In this document: positions 52,387-61,898 of the stretch, one piece after another | How positions within the stretch are numbered: position 1 is the stretch's first letter | Layout: every line of letters starts with the position of its first letter | NCBI GenBank assembly: GCA_002418625.1 | Contig: DIEM01000071.1 | Location: forward strand, 1 to 62,966 | Source: Firmicutes bacterium UBA5774 | GTDB taxonomy: Bacteria > Bacillota > Clostridia > Peptostreptococcales > Anaerovoracaceae | DNA: 62,966 nt | Direction of reading: 5' to 3' | Made by a program: the position numbers and the translations under genes | Notes under the pieces: generated by a model | Told to the model about the DNA's origin: nothing | The model's database searches: none | The model's input: the letters and a program-made list of their open reading frames with translations, nothing else

Positions 52387-52417
52387 GAACTCCTGCTAGA
52401 AATAGCAGGAGTTCTTT
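52387..52417 (+). terminator. Terminator after the thiolase gene
   Basis: An 11-bp stem (GAACTCCTGCT/AGCAGGAGTTC, 52387-52397 and 52404-52414) with a 6-base loop is followed by TTT. The U-run is short. Confidence 0.7.
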
Positions 52418-52468
52418 GGTATAGTACATATGACCGGAAATAAGAAACTAACGGAGGTCGCTTTGCAC

Positions 52469-53398
52469 ATGCTTGAAATTTCAATTGATGCATACGCCAA
52501 GATCAATTTGGCGCTGGATGTGACAGGAAAACGTCCGGACGGATATCACAATGTGCGGATGGTCATGCAGATGATCGATCTGCATGACAGCGTCTCTATT
52601 CGTGCGGAGTTGTCGTCTGAGCCTCAAATCGTCCTGGCGCCGGGAAGGGCGGATCTTCCGGCCGGCCGGGGCAATCTGGGATACCTGGCGGCAGAAATTT
52701 TCATGAAAGAAACGGGCCTTGCAATCAAGACCGTCATCGAAATAGAGAAAAGGATCCCTGCGGCGGCCGGACTTGCCGGCGGAAGCACGGATGCCGCGGC
52801 TGTTCTGCTCGGACTGAACGCAATTTTCAAAACGGGGCTTTCAATCACTGATTTGATGCGTATCGGCGTAAGGATCGGGGCGGATGTGCCCTTCTGCGTC
52901 ATGGGAAATGCGGCGGCCGGAAATCTGGACCCGGATGGTTCGTCGTCGAGCTGCGCGCTTGCCGAAGGGATCGGGGATATTCTGACGCCTCTGAAACCAA
53001 AAGACGCCAAAGGTCCATTTCCGGTGCTGACGGAGCTGTTCCTGGTCCTGACAAAACCGCCCATTGACGTACCAACGGCAAAGGTCTATCAAGCCCTTGA
53101 TTTGAGAACGATCGGCAAGCGGCCGGATACATCGGAGCTGATCGATGGCCTTATGGAAAACGATCTTGAAAAAGTCACCGGAAATATGATCAACATACTT
53201 GAAAACGTAACGCTGAAGGAGTATCCTATTGTTATGTATACAAAGAACAATTTGCTCGATACCAAGCCCATCGTTGCATTGATGAGTGGAAGCGGCCCTT
53301 CGATATTCGGGATCTTCAAAGAAAAATCAAAGGCTGAGGATGCTTGGCGCATAATGGCCGGAAGCAATGCGGAAACCTATCTTGTCAGAACAAAATAA
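52469..53398 (+). CDS. ispE: 4-diphosphocytidyl-2-C-methyl-D-erythritol kinase
   Basis: 309 aa GHMP kinase of the MEP isoprenoid pathway. Contains AYAKINLALDVTGKRPDGYH, the ATP loop PAAAGLAGGSTDAAAVLLGL and, near the end, ALMSGSGPSIFGIF. ATG at 52469 is 11 bases after GGAGG. A TTG two codons earlier is five bases from it, and an ATG at 52430 has no ribosome site, so the exact start is uncertain. Confidence 0.93.
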   Translation: MLEISIDAYAKINLALDVTGKRPDGYHNVRMVMQMIDLHDSVSIRAELSSEPQIVLAPGRADLPAGRGNLGYLAAEIFMKETGLAIKTVIEIEKRIPAAAGLAGGSTDAAAVLLGLNAIFKTGLSITDLMRIGVRIGADVPFCVMGNAAAGNLDPDGSSSSCALAEGIGDILTPLKPKDAKGPFPVLTELFLVLTKPPIDVPTAKVYQALDLRTIGKRPDTSELIDGLMENDLEKVTGNMINILENVTLKEYPIVMYTKNNLLDTKPIVALMSGSGPSIFGIFKEKSKAEDAWRIMAGSNAETYLVRTK

Positions 53399-53461
53399 AT
53401 ACAATAATTGAACAATTGCCAGGGAACAGAAAACAAAATAATATTATAACGAGGTGAGAGT

Positions 53462-54121
53462 ATGCTGAATTTCGACATTCAGAGCCACAGACCTCTGCGC
53501 GAAATCGTTTATGAAGAACTCAGAGATCTAATATTAAGAGGGGAAATCAAGCCGGGAACCAGAATGATGGAAATCGAGCTGGCTGAAGATATGGGCGTGA
53601 GCCGGACCCCGATCAGGGAAGCGATCCGAAAGCTTGAAAAGGAAGGGCTTGTCACCATAGAGCCCCGGCGGGGCGCCTATGTGTCCGATGTTTCAGTCAA
53701 GGACATGGTCGATATACTGGAGGTCAGAAGCACGCTGGAAGGGCTGGCTGCTTATCTTGCGGCGAAGAGGATGACCAAGGCCGAACAGATGGAGCTTCTC
53801 GAGGCGTCTTCGCGGTTCAATGACGCGCTGAAAGCCGGGGACATGGCCGGAATGATCAAGGCGGACACCCACTTTCATCATCTGATGTTCGCCGCCAGCC
53901 GCAACAAGCATCTGCTGAAAATGGTCGAGGCGCTCCAGGAGCTGGTTTTGAGATTCAGGTATATTTACTATAAAGATTTCAAGAGGGCCGAGGAGATGCC
54001 TGCGGAGCATTTGAAAATTTACGAGGCTATCATATCCGGAAATGCCGACGCGGCGCGAACGGAAGCATTCAACCACATAGACCAGCTCAAGGAGATGATC
54101 CTGAGAGACGATATATTTTAA
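53462..54121 (+). CDS. GntR family transcriptional regulator (FCD/FadR type)
   Basis: 219 aa. N-terminal winged helix (LREIVYEELRDLILRGEIKPG, MGVSRTPIREAIRKLEKEGLV) and C-terminal FCD effector domain (about 80-215) with possible metal/ligand residues in ADTHFHHLMFAA. FCD regulators usually sense carboxylic acids or fatty-acyl compounds. The cyclase/decarboxylase pair downstream is one candidate target (inference). It follows ispE by 63 bp. Confidence 0.92.
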   Translation: MLNFDIQSHRPLREIVYEELRDLILRGEIKPGTRMMEIELAEDMGVSRTPIREAIRKLEKEGLVTIEPRRGAYVSDVSVKDMVDILEVRSTLEGLAAYLAAKRMTKAEQMELLEASSRFNDALKAGDMAGMIKADTHFHHLMFAASRNKHLLKMVEALQELVLRFRYIYYKDFKRAEEMPAEHLKIYEAIISGNADAARTEAFNHIDQLKEMILRDDIF

Positions 54122-54201
54122 CGGTTGGGATGGTCTTGCGGAATGTTCTCCTGAGTGGTGTCTCAAGGCAAAGAATTTTGAGGGTTGCAGAATAACGCAT
54201 T

Positions 54202-54228
54202 AAAAACGTTCATGTTTGAACGTTTTTT
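54202..54228 (+). terminator. Terminator after the GntR regulator gene
   Basis: An 11-bp stem AAAAACGTTCA/TGAACGTTTTT with a TGTT loop ends in six T. Confidence 0.8.
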
Positions 54229-54270
54229 AATTTAAAGAATAGACATTGGGATGACTGATCGGTGATACAG

Positions 54271-54299
54271 TTGAAAAATAGAATGGAAAGATATATGAT
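54271..54299 (+). promoter_or_regulatory. Putative promoter of the cyclase/decarboxylase pair
   Basis: TTGAAA (54271-54276), a 17-bp spacer and TATGAT (54294-54299), about 120 bp before the cyclase start. Confidence 0.5.
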
Positions 54300-54422
54300 T
54301 TTAGTAATGAAAATATTGGGTATTCAACGATGATTCCAAGCTGTCGCCGACATCAATTCGCTGGATAATGGGCGGGGCTCAAGAAGCGGGGGAATTGGCC
54401 GGTATGGAAGCCGAGGTAAAAA

Positions 54423-55070
54423 ATGAAAATAATTGATCTGACGCATACGATATCAGAAGACATGCCGGTTTATCCGGGAACTGAGAGGCCGAAACTGCAG
54501 CCATTAAGCTCATATGAGGCGGATGGCTTCAAGGAAACCTTGATGATCGTGCCCACTCATACGGGGACCCATATGGATCCGCCAGCTCATCTTTTCAAGG
54601 GGAAAACGACACTTGACCAATTTCCGATATCACAATTTGTCGGTAAAGCCCTGGTGGTGGATTGCTCTGATTTGAAGGAAGGGCAACGGATCACGATCGA
54701 TTACATCAACAGGGACAGGGAAAAAGCCGACAAGGCGGAATTCATACTTTTCCGGCTAGGCTGGGATAAATATTGGGGAACCGTGAAGTACTTCGGGGAT
54801 TACCCGTATATTGACGACGATGTGGCGGACTTTCTTATTGCGGGAAACAAAAAAGGCGTCGGGCTTGATGTCATGGGGATCGATCCGATTACGGACACGA
54901 ATCTGACCATTCACAAAAAACTGTTTGCCAACAGTGAAATTATTGTGATCGAGAACCTTATGAATCTGGAGCTGGCAGGCACCGGCCTATTTACGTTCTG
55001 CGCGCTGCCATTGAGGCATATCGACGCCGATGGATCCCCGATAAGGGCAATTGCGCTGCTGGATTGTTAA
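54423..55070 (+). CDS. Cyclase-family metal hydrolase (kynurenine formamidase-like)
   Basis: 215 aa. The metal motif is PTHTGTHMDPPAHLF (HxGTHxDxPxH). Starts with IIDLTHTISEDMPVYPGTERP. Family members hydrolyse N-formylkynurenine or related amides and esters. Neither kynurenine 3-monooxygenase nor kynureninase is nearby, so the substrate may be different. It precedes a PLP decarboxylase-like gene by 21 bp in the same operon. Confidence 0.9.
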   Translation: MKIIDLTHTISEDMPVYPGTERPKLQPLSSYEADGFKETLMIVPTHTGTHMDPPAHLFKGKTTLDQFPISQFVGKALVVDCSDLKEGQRITIDYINRDREKADKAEFILFRLGWDKYWGTVKYFGDYPYIDDDVADFLIAGNKKGVGLDVMGIDPITDTNLTIHKKLFANSEIIVIENLMNLELAGTGLFTFCALPLRHIDADGSPIRAIALLDC

Positions 55071-55091
55071 AATGGCCAAAAGGAGAACACC

Positions 55092-56552
55092 ATGAGCAAT
55101 AATGTACCAATTAAAGATTTTCTGATCAGCCATGCCGGGCTGGATCCAGTATCGTTCCATATGCCTGGGCATAAAGGCTCGGAGATTTATAAAAGATTTG
55201 GCTTCAACGATTTTCTTGAGAATATCATGGACTGTGACATCACGGAAATTGCCGGAGCGGACAATCTGTTCCAGACGGAAGGAATCATCGGTGAATCGCA
55301 GGAGAGCTACAGGAAACTGTATGATTCTAAAAAGTCATATTTATTGATAAATGGAACGAGCGGCGGCATAATCGCTTCGATACTGGCAGCTGTTCCAAGT
55401 GGCAAGAAGTTGATCATGGCCAGGAACTGCCATAAATCTGTCTTCAACGCATTGGCTCTGGCCGACGTGAAGCCGCTGTACGCATACCCCGAGATGATCG
55501 AAGAGTACGGAATTTCGGGTGCGATCCCGCCGGCAGAGATAGAAGCATTATTACAGTCCGATCCTGATGCTGAGGCGGTCATTCTGCCAAGCCCGAATTA
55601 TTACGGTGTTTGCTCGAGTATTGAGGCTATAGCCGAAATAGTCCACAGGCACGGGAAAATACTGATTGTGGACCAGGCTCATGGAGCCCATCTCAAGATA
55701 TTCAGCAAATTCGGCATTGGCGGTTTGCCGAAATCCGCGGAGGAATCCGGCGCGGATATAATCATCAACAGTATTCACAAGACGTTGGCATCATTTACGC
55801 AAAGCGCGATCCTGAATCTCAATACCGATTGCGTATCGCAGTATCTGATCGAGGATAAGCTCCAAAGCATCGAAAGTACAAGTCCTTCATATTTACTGAT
55901 GGCTTCCCTGGATATCAACGCAAATATGCTTTTAAACCATGGAACGGAACTGATGCGGGACTGGGCGGACAATTTGGACTATTTTTACGAGGAAGCGCGG
56001 AAAATCAAAGGTCTCGGATATACGAAAAAAATTCCGGGCATGGACTGGACCAAGATAAATTTCAGTTTGGGTAGTCTGGGGATCTCCGGAGATGAACTTG
56101 AGACGATTCTGGCGGAAAAGTATAGGATATTCATTGAGTTTCATACAGGCGATCTGGTCATGTGTATGACGGGCATCGGCAATAAAAAATCTGATATCGG
56201 GAAATTGCTTTTCGCTTTGAAGGAGATCGCCGGGGAACGGGCCGGAAGCGTCGCGGCCGGCCTGCCGGCAAAAGCCCATGATTCAGGCAGGATGCCGGAA
56301 TTCAAGAGATCGGAGCTGTTTGAAATCCCAAGGGAAAAAACGCGTGTCCCGCTTCTGGAAGCGGAAGGAATGATATGTGCATCAAGCATCATTCCGTATC
56401 CGCCAGGCATTCCGCTCGTCTGCCCCGGAGAAAAGCTTGAAACAGATACGCTTTTGTATATCAAGTCGCTTCGAGATCATGGAAAAAAGGTCATTGGCGT
56501 GGATGCCGAAGGAATGGTTGCAGCAGGCGCAGGCGCCGACGCCGGTCGATGA
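55092..56552 (+). CDS. Orn/Lys/Arg decarboxylase-like PLP protein
   Basis: 486 aa, fold-type I. Contains FHMPGHKGSEIY, NGTSGGIIASILA, VDQAHGAHLKI and the PLP lysine in INSIHKTLASFTQSA, followed by the C-terminal IIPYPPGIPLVCPGE. It lacks the N-terminal wing domain of the large inducible decarboxylases, matching the shorter Bacillota type (SpeA/YaaO-like). Substrate is Arg, Lys or Orn; sequence alone does not decide. Confidence 0.9.
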   Translation: MSNNVPIKDFLISHAGLDPVSFHMPGHKGSEIYKRFGFNDFLENIMDCDITEIAGADNLFQTEGIIGESQESYRKLYDSKKSYLLINGTSGGIIASILAAVPSGKKLIMARNCHKSVFNALALADVKPLYAYPEMIEEYGISGAIPPAEIEALLQSDPDAEAVILPSPNYYGVCSSIEAIAEIVHRHGKILIVDQAHGAHLKIFSKFGIGGLPKSAEESGADIIINSIHKTLASFTQSAILNLNTDCVSQYLIEDKLQSIESTSPSYLLMASLDINANMLLNHGTELMRDWADNLDYFYEEARKIKGLGYTKKIPGMDWTKINFSLGSLGISGDELETILAEKYRIFIEFHTGDLVMCMTGIGNKKSDIGKLLFALKEIAGERAGSVAAGLPAKAHDSGRMPEFKRSELFEIPREKTRVPLLEAEGMICASSIIPYPPGIPLVCPGEKLETDTLLYIKSLRDHGKKVIGVDAEGMVAAGAGADAGR

Positions 56553-56602
56553 TGGAACTGCCATCGGGAGCACCTGCTGTTTTGGGATTTAAAAAATGGG
56601 AT

Positions 56603-57013
56603 CTATCGGACACCGGTATCATAGACGATGTCGACCTGCGTCAGTCGCTCCTTTTCGATTTCTATGACCTTCGATTCCGCACGCGGAAAAACAGGGCCTC
56701 CCGGCTCCGGCCGCAGCAGATACGTGCCCGGCTCAAGGAACACCTTGAAGCTGCCGTTTGCGTCTGCGGTGAAGGCGGTGACTTCGTCTGAGCCGTCAGC
56801 GGTCAGTATCGTGACTTCGGCGGCATAAGGGATATAATTGCCGCCGGAGATCTGTCCGCCAAAGAACGGCTTGACCGGTCCCAGAATCACCTTGCCGAAA
56901 ATACCGCTCGAAATGATCCTTTCGGTATAGAGGCTTGAATAGCTCATATACGAATAAAGGATCAGCGTGACGACGATTATTAAAAGTACAATATTTCTGA
57001 AAGCCGTTCCCAT
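56603..57013 (-). CDS. Membrane-anchored protein with carboxypeptidase-regulatory/transthyretin-like domain
   Basis: 136 aa. One N-terminal membrane helix (FRNIVLLIIVVTLILYSYM) followed by an extracellular beta-sandwich-like segment (GQISGGNYIPYAAEVTILTADG, then GSFKVFLEPGTYLLRPEPG). This pattern is typical of 'carboxypeptidase regulatory-like' domains. Role unknown; the ribosome site is weak. Convergent with the decarboxylase gene. Confidence 0.6.
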   Translation of the reverse strand: MGTAFRNIVLLIIVVTLILYSYMSYSSLYTERIISSGIFGKVILGPVKPFFGGQISGGNYIPYAAEVTILTADGSDEVTAFTADANGSFKVFLEPGTYLLRPEPGGPVFPRAESKVIEIEKERLTQVDIVYDTGVR

Positions 57014-57168
57014 ATGCAGATTTTATCATTCGCCACCGAATAATGCAAGATGGGCGGGCCGCGCCGCGGTCCTGCGCCGGGTGGCGGGCGACGGTAAAAA
57101 TGTTTGGATTCATCTGCTTCGAATGCTATAATTAAGAATCAGTATAAATGATGGAGGATGAAATCCGC

Positions 57169-58941
57169 ATGCATGAAGTGAGAAGCTTTTTAAAGATATT
57201 CAGATTATTTGACAAACGACAGAAGATCAATGCTGTCATTCTTCTGTGCATGACGGTCGTCGGTGCGGCTGCCGAAACCTTGAGCATCGGCGTGATCCTG
57301 CCGTTCATGTACCTTATCCTGAATCCGGGCATGATCCGGCAATACGATATATTGCAGCGGATACTTGAGCTGCAGGCGGTCGGCTCCTACAGCCGGTTCG
57401 TCATTGTCATGTGTGCCGCGCTGGCGCTCATTTTCGTGCTCAAAAGCCTATATATGTTCTGTCTGATATACTTTCAGAACAGGCTATCCTATAACCGGCA
57501 GGTGGCTATATCAAAGAAAGTCTTCAGATCGTATCTGATGATGCCGTATTCCTTCTTCTTCAACCGAAACAGCGCCGAATTGCAGCGCAACGTCAACGTG
57601 CTCGTGCCCAATGCGGTGACCGGGGTATTCCTGTCGGGGCTCACGCTGATCACTGAATTGCTTATCATCATATTCATCACCATATTTTTGTTCCTTGTCA
57701 GCTCCATATCGGCAACGATCATTGTTTTTGCCCTCGGCGGGATCTGCTTCAGCTTCTATAAAAGGCTCAGGAAAATTGTGGACAGGAACGCCAAGTCGGA
57801 GAACAAATACGGATTTCACATGGTCAAATCGGTTAATGAGGGCTTTGCGAGCATCAAGGAAATCAAGGTCCTGGGCAGGGAAGCATATTTCATCGACGAA
57901 TATGAGAGATACAGCAAGGAATTCGCACATTCCAAGGCCGTCAACAACCTTCTGAACCAGACGCCCAGACTCCTGATCGAACTGGTCACGGTCCTTGGTG
58001 TCATCGCCATTGTCGTTGTCAATATCATGGCGGACAAGGAGATCACGGAGATCATTCCGACCCTTGCCATTTTCGGCATGGCCGCTTTCCGTGTCATGCC
58101 CTCGATGAACCGTGTGCTGTCCAACCTGACGAGCATTCGCTACAACGGAAACCATCTGGATGCGTTCTATGAAGATCTGAAAACGGCGGGCGAAACATCG
58201 GGCGACCAGCCTAAGGAGGAAAAAAGGAAGGAAGGCGAGCCGTTCAGATTCGGTGAAAAAATTGAATTGAAGCAAGTCAGCTTCCGCTATCCCAATACGG
58301 AGGAGGACGTGCTCACCAACGTCGACATGGTGATCGACAAAGGCAGGTCCATCGGTATCGTCGGACCTTCCGGCGCCGGAAAGACGACGCTGATCGACCT
58401 CATACTTGGTTTGCTCGAGCCGACATCCGGAAAACTCATGCTGGACAGCACGGATTCCGCCGATGTTCTCGCCGAATGGCGCAAGGATGTGGGGTATGTG
58501 CCCCAGAATATCTGGCTGACTGACGACAGCATCGCCTGCAACGTGGCTTTTGGCATAGCCGGTGACGAGGTCGACGCGAACAAGCTTTGGAAAGCCCTTG
58601 AAATAGCCCAGATCAAGGAATTCATCGAGTCTTTGCCGGATGGCATCGAGACCAGAGTCGGCGAGAAGGGCATCAAATTGTCGGGTGGCCAGAAGCAGCG
58701 CATTGCCATCGCCCGCGCGCTGTACCATGATCCTGAAGTCCTGGTTTTTGACGAGGCTACAAGCTCGCTGGATACGGATGTGGAAAAAACGATCTCGGAG
58801 GCTATTGGAACCATAGGCAAGACGAAAACGATGATCATCATCGCCCACAGGGTCAACACCCTGGACGCATGTGACGAGATTTATGAAGTCAAAGGAAAGA
58901 GCGTTGTTTTGAAAGAAAGAAGGGATCATGATGTCAGGTAA
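57169..58941 (+). CDS. ABC exporter, fused permease and ATPase
   Basis: 590 aa. Six membrane helices (about 15-325) and an ATPase domain (about 355-590) with Walker A GPSGAGKTT, Q-loop VGYVPQNIWL, signature KLSGGQKQR, Walker B VLVFDEATSSLD and IIAHRVNTL. The fold resembles lipid-linked oligosaccharide or glycan exporters (PglK-like); cargo unknown. GGAGG 11 bases upstream marks the ATG at 57169; a start seven codons earlier overlaps that site. TATAAT at 57127-57132 may be the -10. It overlaps the next gene, encoding a sugar-phosphate mutase, by 14 bp, consistent with a glycan link. Confidence 0.88.
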   Translation: MHEVRSFLKIFRLFDKRQKINAVILLCMTVVGAAAETLSIGVILPFMYLILNPGMIRQYDILQRILELQAVGSYSRFVIVMCAALALIFVLKSLYMFCLIYFQNRLSYNRQVAISKKVFRSYLMMPYSFFFNRNSAELQRNVNVLVPNAVTGVFLSGLTLITELLIIIFITIFLFLVSSISATIIVFALGGICFSFYKRLRKIVDRNAKSENKYGFHMVKSVNEGFASIKEIKVLGREAYFIDEYERYSKEFAHSKAVNNLLNQTPRLLIELVTVLGVIAIVVVNIMADKEITEIIPTLAIFGMAAFRVMPSMNRVLSNLTSIRYNGNHLDAFYEDLKTAGETSGDQPKEEKRKEGEPFRFGEKIELKQVSFRYPNTEEDVLTNVDMVIDKGRSIGIVGPSGAGKTTLIDLILGLLEPTSGKLMLDSTDSADVLAEWRKDVGYVPQNIWLTDDSIACNVAFGIAGDEVDANKLWKALEIAQIKEFIESLPDGIETRVGEKGIKLSGGQKQRIAIARALYHDPEVLVFDEATSSLDTDVEKTISEAIGTIGKTKTMIIIAHRVNTLDACDEIYEVKGKSVVLKERRDHDVR

Positions 58942-60757
58942 TATCGATGCTGCCAAAGCCCGCGAACTGGCTGCGGAAAGACACAGGGAATGGCTGTCGG
59001 TCAGCGGAATGGATCAGGAGCTGCTTGCCGAGCTTCAGGACATGGATGAGGAACAGATCCATGAATGCTTTTACAGGGATCTCGAATTCGGCACCGGCGG
59101 ACTTCGAGGCATTATCGGCGCCGGGACGAACCGCATGAACGTATATACGGTTCGCAGGGCGACACAGGGTTTTTCTGATTATATCAATGGCAATAATGAA
59201 AGCCCTTCGGTCGCCATCGCCTATGATAGCCGAAACAAATCCGATGTTTTTTCGCAAAACGCCGCCGGCGTATTTGCCGCCAACGGCATCAAGGTCCATA
59301 TCTACAAGGAGCTGATGCCGACGCCGGCTCTTTCGTTCGCTGTCCGGCATCTTACGGCGGATGCGGGGATCGTCATAACGGCCAGCCATAATCCGGCTCA
59401 ATATAATGGATATAAGGCCTATAACAATGAAGGCTGCCAAATGACGCTTGAGGCCGCTGAAGAGGTTCTTGCGCGTATCGGGCAAGTCGATATTTTTAAC
59501 GACGTGAGATATATGGAATTCGAGGACGGCCTGGCGGCCGGAATGATCGAGTATATGGGAGAAGAAACAGCTGAGGCGTATCTGGATGCTGTTCAGCAGG
59601 AAAGCATGAGCGTCTCGGCGGGCTGCAGCCTGCCTGCCGGTCACTGCAACGGTGGCTTGAACGTCGTCTATTCTCCGTTGAACGGCGCGGGAAACAAATG
59701 CGTCCGCAGTATCCTGGCCAGGATCGGTGTCGGCAGGGTGTCCGTCGTCGCGGAGCAGGAAATGCCGGACGGCAATTTTTCGACATGCCCGTATCCGAAC
59801 CCGGAAAAAAAGGAAGCGCTTGCCCTGGGCCTTGCGCTTTGCGAAAAAATGGCGGCTGAAGCGCGGACTGGAGATGAAATCCCGGATCTGCTGCTTGCCA
59901 CCGACCCGGATGCCGATCGCGTCGGCATAGCCGCCAGGCATGACGGCAGATATATGCTGCTGACTGGCAACGAGGTCGGCGTGCTCCTGCTTGACTTTAT
60001 ATGCATGATGCGACTTGGCGCTTCCGCTGAAAGCGGCCGTGAGCTGACGATGCCCGAGGCGCCGGTCATGATCAAAACCATCGTCACGACGAAAATGGCG
60101 GAGGATGTCGCCGCAGAATATGGCGTCAGCGTTATCAACGTGCTCACCGGGTTCAAGTTTATTGGCGAGCAGATTGGATGGCTGGAGCGGAAGGGCGAGG
60201 AAAGCAGGTACATATTCGGCTTCGAGGAGAGCTACGGTTATCTGGCCGGCAGCTATGTCCGTGACAAGGATGCTGTCAATGCCGCCATGCTGATTTGCGA
60301 GATGGCTGCATTCTATAAAAATCGGGGCTGGACGCTGATCGACAGGATGCATGCGTTATATGACAAATATGGATACTATAAGAATGATTTGCTGGATTTC
60401 GGTTTTGAAGGAGCTGCAGGCATGGAACGGATGGGTGCAGTCATGAACATGCTCAGGAGCAAGCCGCCTGTGTCTGCGGCAGGCAGGACCGTGCGTGAAA
60501 TCGCGGATTATATGGGGCAGGCCAGAACATTCTACGATGCTTCCGGGAAGACAACAGGGCAGGAGCCGATCAGCCTTCCGAAGTCGGATGTGCTGGAATG
60601 TGTTCTGGACGACGGCAGCAGCTTTATTGTACGGCCCTCCGGAACCGAGCCGAAGCTAAAATTGTATATATCCGCCAAAGGCGCGACGGCAGCCGATTCT
60701 GATGAGATCGTCAGGAAACTGTCTGTTGAATTGTCCGGTGTGGTTGCCGGGATCTAG
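58928..60757 (+). CDS. Phospho-sugar mutase (phosphoglucomutase/phosphomannomutase)
   Basis: 609 aa. The active Ser is in VITASHNPAQYNGYKAY, the metal loop is LLATDPDADRVGIA, the sugar loop FGFEESYGYLAG, and the phosphate loop FIVRPSGTEPKLKLY. The length and GTGGLRG region agree with the PgcA-type alpha-phosphoglucomutase of Bacillota, which makes glucose-1-phosphate for surface glycans. An ATG three bases later is equally possible. Confidence 0.92.
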   Translation: MMSGNIDAAKARELAAERHREWLSVSGMDQELLAELQDMDEEQIHECFYRDLEFGTGGLRGIIGAGTNRMNVYTVRRATQGFSDYINGNNESPSVAIAYDSRNKSDVFSQNAAGVFAANGIKVHIYKELMPTPALSFAVRHLTADAGIVITASHNPAQYNGYKAYNNEGCQMTLEAAEEVLARIGQVDIFNDVRYMEFEDGLAAGMIEYMGEETAEAYLDAVQQESMSVSAGCSLPAGHCNGGLNVVYSPLNGAGNKCVRSILARIGVGRVSVVAEQEMPDGNFSTCPYPNPEKKEALALGLALCEKMAAEARTGDEIPDLLLATDPDADRVGIAARHDGRYMLLTGNEVGVLLLDFICMMRLGASAESGRELTMPEAPVMIKTIVTTKMAEDVAAEYGVSVINVLTGFKFIGEQIGWLERKGEESRYIFGFEESYGYLAGSYVRDKDAVNAAMLICEMAAFYKNRGWTLIDRMHALYDKYGYYKNDLLDFGFEGAAGMERMGAVMNMLRSKPPVSAAGRTVREIADYMGQARTFYDASGKTTGQEPISLPKSDVLECVLDDGSSFIVRPSGTEPKLKLYISAKGATAADSDEIVRKLSVELSGVVAGI

Positions 60758-60773
60758 ATTCGGGAGGATTCAA

Positions 60774-61700
60774 ATGAACAAAGTAATAACCGGCATGGAC
60801 AGGAGCAAATCTTACCGGGTCTACCTTGCCGTGACCACGACGATGGCGGAAGACGCCAGGCTCATCCACGGCACATCGCCGACAGCGACGGCGGCTCTCG
60901 GCAGGGTGCTGACCGCGGCGGGCCTGATGGGGCTCATGATGAAAGGGAACGATGCCAAGCTGACCGTGCAGTTCAAGGGAGACGGCGGAGCGGGGGAGAT
61001 CCTGGCCACCAGCAACGCAAAAGGCGATGTGAAGGGATATATTTCAAATCCAATGATCGATCCGCCGCTCAAACCGAATGGCAAGATGGATGTCGGCGCA
61101 GCCCTCGGTATCGGCATGGTGGTCGTCATCAAGGACTTGGGCCTGAAGGAGCCATATATTGGAAAGATCGATCTGGTATCGGGAGAGATCGCCGATGACC
61201 TGACGGCGTACTTCTTTATATCCGAACAGCAGTCAAGTGCGGTCGCCCTCGGCGAGATCATTGAAACAGACGGCAGCGTCAGGGCGGTGGGCGGAATGAT
61301 CGTCCAAATGCTTCCGGACGCGAAGGAAGAGGCAGTCGAGGCGCTGGAGGAACTGTTGGATCGGATGCCTCCGGTCAGCACACTGATCGATGAGACATGC
61401 GGAGCTTCGGCCGGAATGACGGAAAAGGCTGTTATGAAGGCTCTGATGGACAAAGCATTTAACGGGATGCCGGACGAATTCAAAGTCGAGGCATTGGAAC
61501 TCAGGGACATTGGATGGAAATGCGACTGCTCGGCCGAACGGCTGGAGCAGGTTGTCATCAGTCTGGGGAAGAAGGAACTGGCACGGATCATAGAGGAAGA
61601 CGGCGAAGCGGAACTTGTTTGCCAATTCTGCCGCAGCCGTTATCATTTTGACCGGGAGCATCTTGAGCGGCTGCTGCTGGAAGCGGCCAGGAAAAAATAG
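60774..61700 (+). CDS. hslO: Hsp33 redox-regulated chaperone
   Basis: 308 aa. Starts MNKVITGMDRSKSYRVYLAV; the C-terminal zinc switch is CDC…CQFC, which releases zinc on oxidation and turns the chaperone on. The start is the ATG after GGGAGGA. A long open extension upstream overlaps the mutase gene in another frame. Confidence 0.95.
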   Translation: MNKVITGMDRSKSYRVYLAVTTTMAEDARLIHGTSPTATAALGRVLTAAGLMGLMMKGNDAKLTVQFKGDGGAGEILATSNAKGDVKGYISNPMIDPPLKPNGKMDVGAALGIGMVVVIKDLGLKEPYIGKIDLVSGEIADDLTAYFFISEQQSSAVALGEIIETDGSVRAVGGMIVQMLPDAKEEAVEALEELLDRMPPVSTLIDETCGASAGMTEKAVMKALMDKAFNGMPDEFKVEALELRDIGWKCDCSAERLEQVVISLGKKELARIIEEDGEAELVCQFCRSRYHFDREHLERLLLEAARKK

Positions 61701-61758
61701 TCATTTCTGTTTGTTCAATACATCTTTAAAAACATTAAAACGTTGAAATTCCAATAAA

Positions 61759-61795
61759 CGGACGCTGTCCTCCCGGCAGGGTCCGATTGCTTTTT
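61759..61795 (+). terminator. Terminator after hslO
   Basis: CGGAC/GTCCG (61759-61763 and 61781-61785), continued by CTG/CAG inside, followed by T5 at 61791-61795. Confidence 0.65.
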
Positions 61796-61802
61796 ATTGC
61801 TG

Positions 61803-61831
61803 TTGACAGATTTTTAAAACGGTCATATAAT
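61803..61831 (+). promoter_or_regulatory. Strong promoter of the fab operon
   Basis: A perfect TTGACA (61803-61808), a 17-bp spacer and a perfect TATAAT (61826-61831): full consensus at ideal spacing. Confidence 0.85.
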
Positions 61832-61843
61832 TAGTTGCAATAG

Positions 61844-61856
61844 TTTGATAATCAAA
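61844..61856. promoter_or_regulatory. FabT-like operator
   Basis: TTTGATAATCAAA is a perfect palindrome around a central A and matches the FabT core as I recall it (TTTGATTATCAAA). FabT is a MarR-type repressor of type-II fatty acid genes. The site begins a few bases after the predicted transcription start, where a repressor would block the fab operon. The regulator gene is not in the window. Confidence 0.7.
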
Positions 61857-61898
61857 ATAATTAGAGAAATATTACAGTGATATGAAGGAGGTATTCTT

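Larger units (their letters stand above)
54122..54422. other. 301-bp gap between the GntR and cyclase genes
   Basis: Holds the terminator at 54202-54228 and a promoter-like element at 54271-54299. I see no gene on either strand and no clear repeat in the remainder. Confidence 0.5.

Noticed and set aside
57511..58956. Long open frame antisense to the ABC exporter (481 codons)
   Set aside because: It lies wholly opposite a gene with all ABC motifs, and its translation is rich in Arg/His/Asp with no recognisable domain; a codon-bias shadow.
58934..60352. Long open frame antisense to the phospho-sugar mutase (472 codons)
   Set aside because: Same reason: the plus-strand gene is unambiguous and the antisense translation has no family features.
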